Source of the DNA: Chelonobacter sp050613185
Lineage (GTDB): Bacteria; Pseudomonadota; Gammaproteobacteria; Enterobacterales; Pasteurellaceae
Length of the DNA stretch: 64,000 nt
Assembly (NCBI RefSeq): GCF_050613185.1
Contig: NZ_CP192511.1
Span: 1,116,001 to 1,180,000, forward strand
Direction of reading: 5' to 3'
Shown here: in pieces, positions 16,589 through 25,689 of the stretch
Position numbering within the stretch: the stretch's first letter is position 1
Layout: the number at the start of each line of letters is the position of its first letter
Notes under the pieces: model-generated
Seen by the model: the letters and a program-made list of their open reading frames with translations, nothing else
The model's database searches: none
Told to the model about the DNA's origin: nothing
Made by a program: the position numbers and the translations under genes

Positions 16589-19500
16589 TTAAAATTCAAA
16601 TTGGTACAACAAATCAACAGCTTGGCTTACCCCCGATACCGATTGTAAAAACAGTTGCGGCATTATTTTATATCGTAAAGTTAATTCTGCCAACGGTTGA
16701 AACAAGCCGACCCCATATTTGATTTGCAGACGCGGGGTGATATTGCCGCTGACCACCACTTGCGAGTTGTCGCCGATACCGGCGGTATCCAGCGTTAAAT
16801 CGCTGATTCCAAACGCTTCGCCGATACCGCCGACCAGTTTGCCGCTCTTGGATAAGCCCAAGCCCAACATTGCGGCGCCAATCGAGGCGCTGGAAGCGGA
16901 GTCGCCGCTGTTATCCAAACCGCGTCCGGTCAACAGGTAGGAAAGGGCTTCGTCCTGCGACATGCCCGGTTCGGAAAAGACCGACACATCGGGTTGATCG
17001 GCAATGCCGGTCACTTTAATGCCGGCGACGATTTTACTGTTTTCCATCGCTTCCGGATTACGGATGGCTTCGATATTCAAGAACGGCTGCGACGCCAAAC
17101 CGGAAAAGCTGATTTGTCCGCGCCGGATTAATAAATCCTGTCCGAATGAGGCATAGCGGCCGTTTTGGATATTGACTTGTCCGTACAGCCCCAAGGTTTT
17201 CTCTTGCCGTACCGCCAACGTTCCGTTCAGGTTGGCTTTTAAGCCGTAGGCGTCGAGAAACACATCATTGCCGATATTCACGGTAATGTTGGACGACACC
17301 GCCATGCCCGCTTGGCGCGCCAGTGCCTGTTGCTGCAACGCTTTGCGAATCTCCACTTTGTTTTTGCCGTCGACAATCACCAGATCGCCGCTGACGCCGA
17401 CCGCACTTTCCGGCAGTTGTTCAATCGTAATCCGCGCCCACGGCACATCGACATTGCCGGTCAGATTGAGCAGCTGCGGATTAATATTGGCTTCGACATT
17501 CGGGCTGACTTCGATTTTGGCAATGCCGGGCATATCCAGTTTGAAACGGTTGGCTTGGGCTGCGATCCGTGCCTGCCACTGTTCGAGCGTGCGCCATGAG
17601 GCGTCGCCGTTCAGGTTCAGTTGGCTGTCCGGTGTTTTTAGCGTGCCGTTTAAAGTGGACGATGTGCCGTTGAAGGCGATGTTCAGCTGTCCGTCACTGA
17701 CTTGGAACGGGGTTGAGAACAGCTTGGTGCGAATGCCGGTGATATCGAAACGCCCGTTCAACAGCGGCGCTTGCAAATCGCCGCCAAAACGCAAGCGGCT
17801 GTTGACCAAGCCTTGCACGTTTTCGCCTTTGGCGAGCAGCTGGTTGAGCAGATTCAGATTGAAATCCTGCAGGTTCAGATCGCCGGATAAACCGCGGCTA
17901 TTCGCCAAATCGGTCAGGGTGAGATTGGTTGCCAATTTGCCGTTTTGATTGATCTCGGTTTCCGCTTTGAGCAGCAGGTTATTGTTCTGAATCTGGCTGT
18001 TGATCTTGAGCCGGTTGAGCGCAATCTGGAAAGTGCGGTAGTCAATCCGATGTTTGAACCCCAGTTGGTTGCTGGTGAGTGCCAGCTCCAATTCAAACGG
18101 TTTGTCGCTATGCCATGCCACTTTGCCGCTGCCGTCAATAATGCCCGAAGCTTGACTGTTGTTATCCAGAAATTCGTTCACCATCGCTAAATTAATCTGT
18201 TTCAGCTCAAACGGAATGTTCCCGTTGTTGCCCGCGGTAAACGGCTGCGGGAAACAGAGTTGCGCCTGTTGGTTCAGCCAACAATGGGCGGCAACATTGG
18301 CGTTGTTTTGCTTAACGTCGAAACGCACCGCCACGTTTTGATTATTGTTCCAGTTGCCGACCGGCGAGTGTAACCGCACTTGGCTGAGCGTGCCTTGCCA
18401 AATTTCGTTGGCGCGATCAAAGCCGCCGTAAATATTCAAGGTGCCGGAGACCGGTTCGCCTTGGGTGCGCAGATTCAGTTTGTGATTTTTTTCATTGCCT
18501 TCGGCAATCAGTTTGGTTTGCTGTAGCGTGACATCGCCGTATTTGAACGAGTCTAGGTTTAAGTACAGGGCACCGGCAATGATCTCGTCCATGGTCAAAC
18601 GCCCTTTGGCGCTGAAATTGCGCAGGCGGAAGTCTTGGTAATCAATATTTTTACTGACCAAATCCAGATCGGCGGACGGTTTTTGCAGGCTGCCTTGAAT
18701 ATGGATATTGCCGTTTAGTGAGGCAGACAAGTGCGGTAGCAAGCCTGCCAAATTGGGCGCATTAATCTGCGCTTGCAGATCGGATTCCTGATCCAAATGC
18801 CCGTTGAGTAACATAGTGTTGTTGCCGTAAACCAGTTTGACTTGTTTCGCATCCAGCACGCGTTGATCGTTGCTGTGCAGTTTGCCGCTGAGTTGTAACG
18901 GCTGATTGTTTAGCCGTCCGTCAATCGCCAGTTCGTCAATCGCCAGCTGCCAACTGTCGCCCTTAGCCTGCCCCTGCGTGGTTAAGCCGCCGTTCAGCAC
19001 CGCCGCCCATTGCGGCAGATAGCTGCGGGTGTCGATATTGGCGAGTTTGACCGCACTTTGCCAGCTGACGCCGTCATGCCATGCCAGTTTGCCGTTTAAT
19101 TCGGCATTGCCGTTGAGCGCTTCGATTAACAAGGCTTGAATCTCTAAATCGCTAATCGTGCCGTCGGCATTCAGGCTGACTTTGGCGGGCGGAATATCCA
19201 CGCCGCTGATTTGGCTGTCGAGGGCGATGTGGTATTGCGACAAATTGCCGTCCAGTTGCAGTTCAAGATCCTGCAAGCGCACGTCCGGCTTATCTTTGGC
19301 TTGTTCGTCGCCTTGGTTTCGCGTTGCAAACGGATACTCGAATTGCGGGCTTTTCAGGGTCAGTTGTAACGGATTATGCGCTTGATTCAGTTGGATTTTC
19401 CCGTCCAAACGCATATCCGCCGCGCCTTGGGTCGTGAACTGTAACTGCGTGGTTTGTTTCAGCGCGCCGCTGAGATTGAGTGTAACCGCACTTTGCGGCA

Positions 19501-20557
19501 ACAGCAGTTCTTCGCCTTGCAACAACGGATAAATTTCCGCGCTTAGCTGCAAGTCCAGTGGGAAATCCTGTTCCAAACGGATATTGCCTTTGCCGTCGAT
19601 ATCAAGCAAATCACTGTTCAGCGTCAATTGCTGTAATTGCACTTGGTAGCCGGTTGCGTCGGCAATCAGATCGACGCTTGGAACCGCGATATCCAAGCCG
19701 TTCTCCCACGATTCGCGGTAGTGCCAGTCACGCCCGTGTAAGCCTAGCAGATGAATATCAAACGGCAGGGTGACTTGTTGCAACTCGGCTAACAGCGGTT
19801 TTGCCAGTTGCCGGCGTAAGGCGTCCCAGTCGGTCACTGCCGCGGTTTGCGCCGTTTCAGCGGTTTTATCTTCTTCTTTCGCCGACGCCGGATTTTCTGC
19901 CATCGTTACGCTGAATTTTTCAATTTGAGTCGGCTGAATCGTCAAGCCTTGCTGATTATCGAGTGAAAGTGCGGTTTGGAATTGCTGTAGCGCAAAGCGC
20001 ATGTGATCGACTTTGGTATTCACCTCTTGCAAGCTGACATTGCGGATCTCGACCGCCAGCGGCAGCGTGAGTCGTCGTATTCCGTCGGATGACGGTTCGC
20101 GTGGTTCGGACGGCGGTAACAATGCGGTATCCACTCCGACCGCCACTTGTTTTAGCGAGACATCGTCAAGACACAGTTTGCGCTGCCATAAACAGGAAAA
20201 TTGCAGTTGCGCGCGGGCTTCGCCGACTGCGACGCCGATCCCGTCGCTGTGGTATTCGAGATGGTGTAAGACGAGACCGTCACTCAAATTGCCGCTGACT
20301 TGTTCGATTTGCAGCTCCTCCAGCAGATGATCCGCCAATTTCAGCAGCGCGCGTTGTCCGTAACCGCTGCCAATCAAACCGACTAACAGCGCCAACAGTA
20401 ACAGCAGTGCAATGGCAGCGGAGCATAACCATTTGCGCCAACCGCACTTGTGTTTTTTCTTGATTGCGGTGTGCGCTTCGGTTTGCGGTCCGTGATGTGC
20501 TGTGCCGTCAGTGATGTCGGTTGCTGCGGTGCTTTGCGCCGTTTGTGTGTTTTTCAT
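16589..20557 (-). CDS. tamB: Translocation and assembly module subunit TamB
   Basis: 1322 residues. A single hydrophobic anchor lies near residues 45-68 (LCSAAIALLLLLALLVGLIG) after a cationic N-terminus. Next comes a very long beta-rich, Asn/Leu/Asp-rich chain predicted to form a periplasm-spanning groove, and a C-terminal DUF490 domain (about 1000-1322) ending in a Phe, DLLYQFEF. TamB is anchored in the inner membrane and works with TamA in inserting certain outer-membrane proteins, including autotransporters, and in phospholipid transport between the membranes. Its ATG shares one base with the tamA stop (TAATG), indicating translational coupling. Several uptake sequences are embedded in the coding sequence. 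Confidence 0.95.
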   Translation of the reverse strand: MKNTQTAQSTAATDITDGTAHHGPQTEAHTAIKKKHKCGWRKWLCSAAIALLLLLALLVGLIGSGYGQRALLKLADHLLEELQIEQVSGNLSDGLVLHHLEYHSDGIGVAVGEARAQLQFSCLWQRKLCLDDVSLKQVAVGVDTALLPPSEPREPSSDGIRRLTLPLAVEIRNVSLQEVNTKVDHMRFALQQFQTALSLDNQQGLTIQPTQIEKFSVTMAENPASAKEEDKTAETAQTAAVTDWDALRRQLAKPLLAELQQVTLPFDIHLLGLHGRDWHYRESWENGLDIAVPSVDLIADATGYQVQLQQLTLNSDLLDIDGKGNIRLEQDFPLDLQLSAEIYPLLQGEELLLPQSAVTLNLSGALKQTTQLQFTTQGAADMRLDGKIQLNQAHNPLQLTLKSPQFEYPFATRNQGDEQAKDKPDVRLQDLELQLDGNLSQYHIALDSQISGVDIPPAKVSLNADGTISDLEIQALLIEALNGNAELNGKLAWHDGVSWQSAVKLANIDTRSYLPQWAAVLNGGLTTQGQAKGDSWQLAIDELAIDGRLNNQPLQLSGKLHSNDQRVLDAKQVKLVYGNNTMLLNGHLDQESDLQAQINAPNLAGLLPHLSASLNGNIHIQGSLQKPSADLDLVSKNIDYQDFRLRNFSAKGRLTMDEIIAGALYLNLDSFKYGDVTLQQTKLIAEGNEKNHKLNLRTQGEPVSGTLNIYGGFDRANEIWQGTLSQVRLHSPVGNWNNNQNVAVRFDVKQNNANVAAHCWLNQQAQLCFPQPFTAGNNGNIPFELKQINLAMVNEFLDNNSQASGIIDGSGKVAWHSDKPFELELALTSNQLGFKHRIDYRTFQIALNRLKINSQIQNNNLLLKAETEINQNGKLATNLTLTDLANSRGLSGDLNLQDFNLNLLNQLLAKGENVQGLVNSRLRFGGDLQAPLLNGRFDITGIRTKLFSTPFQVSDGQLNIAFNGTSSTLNGTLKTPDSQLNLNGDASWRTLEQWQARIAAQANRFKLDMPGIAKIEVSPNVEANINPQLLNLTGNVDVPWARITIEQLPESAVGVSGDLVIVDGKNKVEIRKALQQQALARQAGMAVSSNITVNIGNDVFLDAYGLKANLNGTLAVRQEKTLGLYGQVNIQNGRYASFGQDLLIRRGQISFSGLASQPFLNIEAIRNPEAMENSKIVAGIKVTGIADQPDVSVFSEPGMSQDEALSYLLTGRGLDNSGDSASSASIGAAMLGLGLSKSGKLVGGIGEAFGISDLTLDTAGIGDNSQVVVSGNITPRLQIKYGVGLFQPLAELTLRYKIMPQLFLQSVSGVSQAVDLLYQFEF

Positions 20558-22365
20558 TACAACTCTGTTCCTAGCCCGATATAAAATTGAATATTTTTAC
20601 TGTTGTCTTTGTCGTTGATTGGCGTGGCGATATCGAATTTGACGGCACCGATCGGTGATGCCCAACGCACACCGATCCCCGCCCCGGAACGTAATTCGGC
20701 GCGGGAGAAGGTATTCGCCGCCAAGCCGGTGTCGTAAAACACCGCCGCCCACCAGTCTTGATAGACCTGATATTGATATTCGAAATTGGCAATCGCCAAG
20801 CGTGAGGCGCCGACCAGTTTGCCGTCTTTATCTTTCGGTGAGACTTTTTTATAGCCGTAACCGCGAATACTGCGGTCGCCGCCGGCGAAATAGCGTAAGG
20901 CGGGAGGAATGCGTGCCAATTCTTTGGTGTTCAAGTAACCGACTTCAAACCGTACCAAAAAACGGTGATTAGCGGCGTAAGTGCGGATCCAGGCAGAGGA
21001 AGCCCGCACGCTGAAAAAGTCCACATCTGACATCCACAGCTTGCGCCCGAGGTTAAAGGTGACATTTTGTGCATCGCCCCAGCTTGGGAACATGCCGCCG
21101 CGTATCCGAGTGCGGTTAAAACCGACGGTCGGATAGAGCAGGAAGGTTTTATGCGACACACCTGCTTGGGTGAAGTCGTCGTAACGGGCGCGTACGCCGG
21201 CAAAATATTGCCAGCCGCTGCTGTGGTTCCAATAGCGCAAGCCGGCGAGGGTCACGGTATTGGATTTGGTATCGTTGTTATCTTCCCGTTCCATCCCGCC
21301 GGAGAATTCATAGTAGTAATTCATCGGATTGGCAAGCAATGGCATACGGTAGGTTGCTTCTACGGTTTGTTGCGGCGCTGACAGATACAGATTGCTGCGG
21401 AAGCTGTGCCCGCGGCTGTTAATCCACGGACGGGTCCAACCGACTTGCAGTCGCGGTCCGACATCGGTCGAATAGCCGATCCCCAGCTCCATACTGTTTT
21501 TCTTTTTCGGACGCAATAACACATCCAGATCGACCCGTTTGGCGTCGGCGTCCAAGTGCGGTTCCAACAACACCGAGCTGAACCAGTTGCTGGAACTGTA
21601 GTTGGAGGTGAGGGTGGACAAATCGTTAATCAGATAAGGTTCGCCGGCTTCGATCGGCAGCATATTGCGCAGGTAGTCTTCACGGATTTGCGAATGCTTA
21701 AAATTGACCGAGCCATAGTGATAACGCTTGCCGCTATTAAACACAATGTGCCACACCGCTTCATGTTCGTCCGGGGTGACCAACAGTTGCGACAGCACAA
21801 AATCGGCGTCAAAGTAACCGCGCTTTGCCGCGAGACTTTGCAGCGAGGATTTATAGTCGTCATATTCGCCTTGATTTAAGACCGCACCGACCGGCGGCAG
21901 GGTTTTATTCAACGCAATAAATTCGGGATCAAGATTGGCGTCGCCCAAAATTTGAATCTCGGGGGCGGCGTTTTTCACCGGCTGTGCCAATACCACATCG
22001 GCAAACAGCAAATCTTTCGCCGGTGCGGGGCGGGTTTGCAAGCGGAAAGTGATTTGATTATTAAAATAGCCTAACGCACGCAGGGCATTTTCAATGGTCT
22101 GGCTGACCAGATATTGATAGCGTTCCGAACCGTCCGCTTCATCGTTGCTCAACTGCGACAGGTGGATTCTGACATTGTTACTCAGTTCCGGATTGGTAAT
22201 CCCTTGCACCCGCAATAATACCGTTTGTTGTTGCTGCGGTGTTTGCGTCTTGTTATCCGTATCCGCAAGTGCGGTTTGCGCGAGGGCGGCGAACGCTAAC
22301 AGAAAAATTTTCGCTAAGCGTCCGTTCACTTTCCCTGTGAATGACTGCCATGGTAATAATTTCAC
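20557..22365 (-). CDS. tamA: Translocation and assembly module subunit TamA
   Basis: 602 residues from a GTG at 22365 with GGAG 6 bp upstream. A signal peptide is visible (LAKIFLLAFAALAQTALA, cleavage near residue 35). Three POTRA-like domains follow (about 50-280), then an Omp85-type 16-strand barrel beginning MELGIGYSTDVGPRLQVGW. The barrel includes the conserved FAGGDRSIRGYGYKKVSP loop motif near residue 490 and ends in FYIGLGTEL. This outer-membrane protein pairs with TamB downstream. Somewhat longer than Escherichia coli TamA (577). Confidence 0.95.
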   Translation of the reverse strand: MKLLPWQSFTGKVNGRLAKIFLLAFAALAQTALADTDNKTQTPQQQQTVLLRVQGITNPELSNNVRIHLSQLSNDEADGSERYQYLVSQTIENALRALGYFNNQITFRLQTRPAPAKDLLFADVVLAQPVKNAAPEIQILGDANLDPEFIALNKTLPPVGAVLNQGEYDDYKSSLQSLAAKRGYFDADFVLSQLLVTPDEHEAVWHIVFNSGKRYHYGSVNFKHSQIREDYLRNMLPIEAGEPYLINDLSTLTSNYSSSNWFSSVLLEPHLDADAKRVDLDVLLRPKKKNSMELGIGYSTDVGPRLQVGWTRPWINSRGHSFRSNLYLSAPQQTVEATYRMPLLANPMNYYYEFSGGMEREDNNDTKSNTVTLAGLRYWNHSSGWQYFAGVRARYDDFTQAGVSHKTFLLYPTVGFNRTRIRGGMFPSWGDAQNVTFNLGRKLWMSDVDFFSVRASSAWIRTYAANHRFLVRFEVGYLNTKELARIPPALRYFAGGDRSIRGYGYKKVSPKDKDGKLVGASRLAIANFEYQYQVYQDWWAAVFYDTGLAANTFSRAELRSGAGIGVRWASPIGAVKFDIATPINDKDNSKNIQFYIGLGTEL

Positions 22366-22492
22366 ATCAACTCCATAGGTGTTGGTCTTTGTTTTTTATA
22401 TTGAAGATCAATTTTTAGACCGCAATATCGGCATTAAGTTTACCGCCAAGCGCACCTTATGCCAATGGTTTTGATGTGGGTTTACTTTTATG

Positions 22493-22789
22493 TCAAATCA
22501 CTTTTAATGCCGAGATTAAATCGGGCTTCAGTTCCAACATCAGTAATAATTTTCTTGCCGAACCACTGGGAACACGGCGCAGGGTTTCCCAAGATTGCAC
22601 CAACGCCAAACTGACTCCAAGTGCCTCGGCAAACTCTTGCTGCTTTAAACAGGTTGTAGCGCGAATTTTTTTTACATCAGGAATTTGATGAACGTGTACA
22701 GCATCAGCATTTGCCTGCTTTATACCATTCTCAATCTCGACCATTTCGTTTAAACCTGTGAGTAAGTCATTAAACAGGGCTTTATCCAT
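22493..22789 (-). CDS. HigA-like antitoxin, XRE helix-turn-helix
   Basis: 98 residues. The C-terminal two thirds form a lambda-repressor-type helix-turn-helix: IRATTCLKQQEFAEALGVSL, then ALVQSWETLRRVPSGSARKL. The N-terminal part is acidic and likely binds the toxin. It starts 2 bp after the toxin stop, with AAGGAA upstream, so toxin and antitoxin are co-translated in the higBA order (toxin first). It presumably represses the promoter by binding the palindrome at 23155-23169. Confidence 0.88.
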   Translation of the reverse strand: MDKALFNDLLTGLNEMVEIENGIKQANADAVHVHQIPDVKKIRATTCLKQQEFAEALGVSLALVQSWETLRRVPSGSARKLLLMLELKPDLISALKVI

Positions 22790-22791
22790 AC

Positions 22792-23130
22792 TTATTCCTT
22801 TTCTTGGCTCAATTTATCAGTAATTTGTTTCATTAATGCTTTTTCGGCTTGGGTTAAATTATCCTGTGCATTTTTAGGGTAAATCAGCAAGAGATATAGC
22901 CGCCCTTTCGTGCCGACATGGTAATAGATAATCCGCACGCCACTGCTTTTTCCTTGGTTATTGTGACTTGCCCAACGTATTTTTTGACAGCTGCCGGTGT
23001 GTTGCAAATATTTTCCCAGGCTATGATTCTCCAACAAATATTGCTGTAGTGCTTGGAATTCATCATCACTCAATAGGTCAGCTCGTCGTTTGGAAAACGG
23101 GCTCAGTTCAATAAACGTCAGATAGCGCAT
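22792..23130 (-). CDS. HigB/RelE-like toxin
   Basis: 112 residues from the ATG at 23130, with GAGGA about 10 bp upstream. A longer frame to 23169 would put the start inside the operator palindrome and is rejected. It shows the RelE-superfamily pattern of HigB2-type toxins: IELSPFSKRRADLLSDDEF, a helix YLLENHSLGKYL, then a core KIRWASHN, then GVRIIYYHV, YLLLIYPKNAQDNLT and a final basic helix. These toxins cleave mRNA on the ribosome. It is followed 2 bp later by the HigA-like antitoxin. Confidence 0.87.
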   Translation of the reverse strand: MRYLTFIELSPFSKRRADLLSDDEFQALQQYLLENHSLGKYLQHTGSCQKIRWASHNNQGKSSGVRIIYYHVGTKGRLYLLLIYPKNAQDNLTQAEKALMKQITDKLSQEKE

Positions 23131-23136
23131 AACACC

Positions 23137-23169
23137 AAAATCCTCAATTCGAAATTGTACAATGTACAA
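23137..23169 (-). promoter_or_regulatory. higBA-like promoter with operator palindrome
   Basis: The palindrome TTGTACAATGTACAA (7-bp arms, 1-bp centre) is at 23155-23169. On the - strand a TTGCAC hexamer lies 17 bp before TACAAT, which falls inside the palindrome. Antitoxin binding there would block the -10 element, the usual autoregulation of such operons. Confidence 0.6.
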
Positions 23170-23291
23170 CTCTTATGTGCAATTAAATTTATCAAGTCAG
23201 CAGAGTTATCAATAAAAATGAAAAGTTGCCAATAACGGATAACGATTTTCTCGATCCCGATCGTAATTTTGGAAAAAATGCCAGTTTTATA

Positions 23292-23309
23292 TTGTCATCA
23301 AAATGTAAC
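23292..23309 (+). promoter_or_regulatory. PHO-box-like PhoB site before ugpB
   Basis: TTGTCAT-CAAA-ATGTAAC has the 7-4-7 layout of a PHO box. The first arm matches 6 of 7 and the second 6 of 7 of the CTGTCAT / CTGTAAC consensus. TACAGT, a plausible -10, starts at 23320, 10 bp downstream, where PhoB-activated promoters place it. This fits the phosphate control of ugp known in Escherichia coli. Confidence 0.65.
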
Positions 23310-23377
23310 ACTTCTTTGCTACAGTGATTCGGCTCAATGTCGAGCGATTAATTTTCGAATTCACTGAAGGACTGTTT

Positions 23378-24679
23378 ATGTTTAACAAATCACTTTTGAT
23401 TAGCGCACTGGCGACAGCAACTGTTTCTTTCTCTGCGTCAGCCGCAACGGATATTACTTGGTGGCATGCGATGGGAGGGCAGTTGGGGGAAACTGTCAAC
23501 AAAATTGCGGCGACTTATAACGCTGCGCAACACCAATGTAAAATCGATCCGATTTATAAAGGCAGCTATGAAGAATTATTAACCGCCGGCATTGCCGCTT
23601 TCCGTGCCAAACAAGCCCCGAATATTATCCAAGTGTATGAAGCCGGTTCGGCAACCATCATCAACGCCAAGGGCGCATTGACGCCGGTTGCCGATCTGTT
23701 TGCCGAAAGCGGCGTGGCATTTGATAAAAATGATTATCTGCCGGGTATTCGTAACTTCTATGCCGACAGCCAAGGCAAAATGATCGGCATGCCGTTCAAC
23801 TCCTCAACCGTGATTCTCTATTTTAACAAAGACGCGCTCGCTAAAGCCGGTGTGCAACCGCCGAAAACCTGGGAAGAATTCGAGGGCGTAGCGGAAAAAT
23901 TGAAACAAGCCGGTTATATCGCATTGTCGCAATCCCATTCGCCATGGATTTTGTTTGAAAACTTCCATTCGCGCCATAACTTGCAATTAGCCGATCAAAA
24001 CAACGGTTTTGACGCACCGGCAAGCAAATTGAACTACAACAACCCTGATCTGAAAATGCACCTGAGTAAATTCAAAGAGTGGAAAGACAAAGGTTATTAC
24101 GGCTACTACGGCGAAGGTTGGGGCGACAACCAAACCCCGTTTGAGAAAGGCGAAGTGGCGATGTGGTTAGGTTCAAGCGGTTCATTCGGCGGCATTAAAA
24201 CCCAAGCCGATTTTGATTTCGGCACAACCTATCTGCCGTACTGGGATTCGATCACCAAAGGCAAAGAGTACAACACCTTTATCGGCGGGGCGGCGCTATT
24301 TGCCTTCTCCGGTAAATCGAAAGAGCAGAATGCTTGTTCTACCGACTTCTTCAAATTCTTGAGCAGTGCCGAGGTGCAGGCTGATTGGCATAAAGAGACC
24401 GGCTATGTGCCGATCACCACCGCCGCGTACGAAAAAGTGAAAGTCGAAGGTTACTATCAGCAAGAACCGGCGGCGGAAACCGGCATTTTACAGTTGAATT
24501 TACCGGGCGGCGAATGGACCAAAGGCTACCGTTTGGGCTTCTATCCGCAAACCCGTGAAGTGATTCGCAGCGAAGTGACTAAAATGTTTACTGGCGGCAC
24601 CGAGGTGGATCAAGCGCTGACGGTGATTGAAAGAGATGGTAACCAATTGCTGTCGCGTTTTGCACAAACCGTCAAATAA
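23378..24679 (+). CDS. ugpB: sn-Glycerol-3-phosphate-binding periplasmic protein
   Basis: 433 residues from the ATG at 23378, preceded by GAAGGA; the frame is open 54 bp earlier but without a ribosome binding site. The signal peptide is FNKSLLISALATATVSFSASA. The mature protein starts ATDITWWHAMGGQLGETV, like UgpB, and contains PIYKGSYEELLTAGIAAFRA, PFNSSTVILYFNKDALAKAG and WHKETGYVPIT. It binds glycerol-3-phosphate and glycerophosphodiesters in the periplasm and delivers them to UgpAE. First gene of the ugp cluster; a hairpin repeat separates it from ugpA. Confidence 0.93.
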   Translation: MFNKSLLISALATATVSFSASAATDITWWHAMGGQLGETVNKIAATYNAAQHQCKIDPIYKGSYEELLTAGIAAFRAKQAPNIIQVYEAGSATIINAKGALTPVADLFAESGVAFDKNDYLPGIRNFYADSQGKMIGMPFNSSTVILYFNKDALAKAGVQPPKTWEEFEGVAEKLKQAGYIALSQSHSPWILFENFHSRHNLQLADQNNGFDAPASKLNYNNPDLKMHLSKFKEWKDKGYYGYYGEGWGDNQTPFEKGEVAMWLGSSGSFGGIKTQADFDFGTTYLPYWDSITKGKEYNTFIGGAALFAFSGKSKEQNACSTDFFKFLSSAEVQADWHKETGYVPITTAAYEKVKVEGYYQQEPAAETGILQLNLPGGEWTKGYRLGFYPQTREVIRSEVTKMFTGGTEVDQALTVIERDGNQLLSRFAQTVK

Positions 24680-24709
24680 CCCAAAGTGCGGTTTTGGCTG
24701 AAAAGCCTT

Positions 24710-24760
24710 TTCCCTTCCTTCGTCCTTCGGACACCTCCTCCGTTTACGGCGGGAGGGAAT
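24710..24760 (-). repeat. C/T-rich palindromic intergenic repeat, copy 2
   Basis: A diverged copy in reverse orientation lies between ugpB and ugpA. A hairpin here could protect the ugpB mRNA 3' end or reduce downstream transcription, as REP elements do between malE and malF. That role is inference. Confidence 0.7.
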
Positions 24761-24793
24761 ATTTTTCGGTTGTTTGATTTTTAGGATCACAAG

Positions 24794-25669
24794 ATGAATA
24801 AAAGAACCTTTAAACATTCTGCATTACCTTATCTGTTTATTGCGCCGCAATTGCTGATTATCGCCATTTTCTTTGTTTGGCCGGCGCTGCAATCGCTGAA
24901 TATGAGCTTCTATTTGGAAGATCCGTTCGGTTTCAGCTCGACCTTTGTCGGTTGGCAAAATTACATTGATGTGTTGAGTAATCCCAATTATTACAAATCG
25001 TTTCGCTTCACGATTATTTTTTCCGTGTTGGTCACTTTTTTCTCATTGGCGATTGCGCTGCTGCTGGCGGTGAAAGCCGATCAGGTGATCCGTGCCAAAA
25101 ACAGTTATAAAACCCTGATTATCTGGCCTTACGCCATCGCGCCGGCAGTGGCGGGGTTGCTTGCCGTATTTTTGTTCGATTCCCATGTCGGACCGATGTA
25201 TAAACTGTTGAACCAAATGTGGGCGTTCGATCATAAACTGGACGGCGTTGACGCCACTCTTGCGCTGGTGCTGATTTCGGTGTGGAAACAGGTGAGCGTG
25301 AATTTCGTCTATTTTATCGCCGGTTTGCAAGGCATTCCCAATTCGGTGAAGGAAGCGGCGGCGATTGACTGCAAAAGCCGCAGCAAACGTTTCTGGACGA
25401 TTACCTTTCCGCTGTTAGCGCCGACCACTTTTTTCTTATTGGTAATCAATATCACTTATGCGTTTTTCGAAACCTTCGGCATTATCGACACCCTGACCCG
25501 CGGGCGCCCGAGCGGCGAAACCTCGACGCTGGTGTATAAAATTTATCAAGACGGTTTCTTGGGGGCGGATCTGGGGGGCAGTTCGGCGCAGTCGGTGATC
25601 TTGATGATTTTCGTGATGTTGCTGACGGTGGTGCAGTTCCGTTTCTTAGAAAAGAAAATTCACTATTAG
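24794..25669 (+). CDS. ugpA: Glycerol-3-phosphate ABC transporter permease UgpA
   Basis: 291 residues with six predicted membrane segments, the first at YLFIAPQLLIIAIFFVWPAL. The EAA loop for contact with the ATPase reads IPNSVKEAAAIDCKSRSKRF, which matches MalF/UgpA-type permeases. The C-terminus ends FRFLEKKIHY. It forms the inner-membrane channel with UgpE. The ATG follows AGGA, 114 bp after ugpB; ugpE starts 20 bp downstream. Confidence 0.93.
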   Translation: MNKRTFKHSALPYLFIAPQLLIIAIFFVWPALQSLNMSFYLEDPFGFSSTFVGWQNYIDVLSNPNYYKSFRFTIIFSVLVTFFSLAIALLLAVKADQVIRAKNSYKTLIIWPYAIAPAVAGLLAVFLFDSHVGPMYKLLNQMWAFDHKLDGVDATLALVLISVWKQVSVNFVYFIAGLQGIPNSVKEAAAIDCKSRSKRFWTITFPLLAPTTFFLLVINITYAFFETFGIIDTLTRGRPSGETSTLVYKIYQDGFLGADLGGSSAQSVILMIFVMLLTVVQFRFLEKKIHY

Positions 25670-25689
25670 CGGGCGTTTGAGGAATAACG

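Noticed and set aside
17268..17948. 226-codon + strand frame inside tamB
   Set aside because: Shadow of tamB; Ser/Cys/Arg-rich translation without family resemblance.
23131..23169. Longer N-terminus for the HigB-like toxin
   Set aside because: It would start inside the operator palindrome and promoter; the ATG at 23130 has a ribosome binding site and family-like start.
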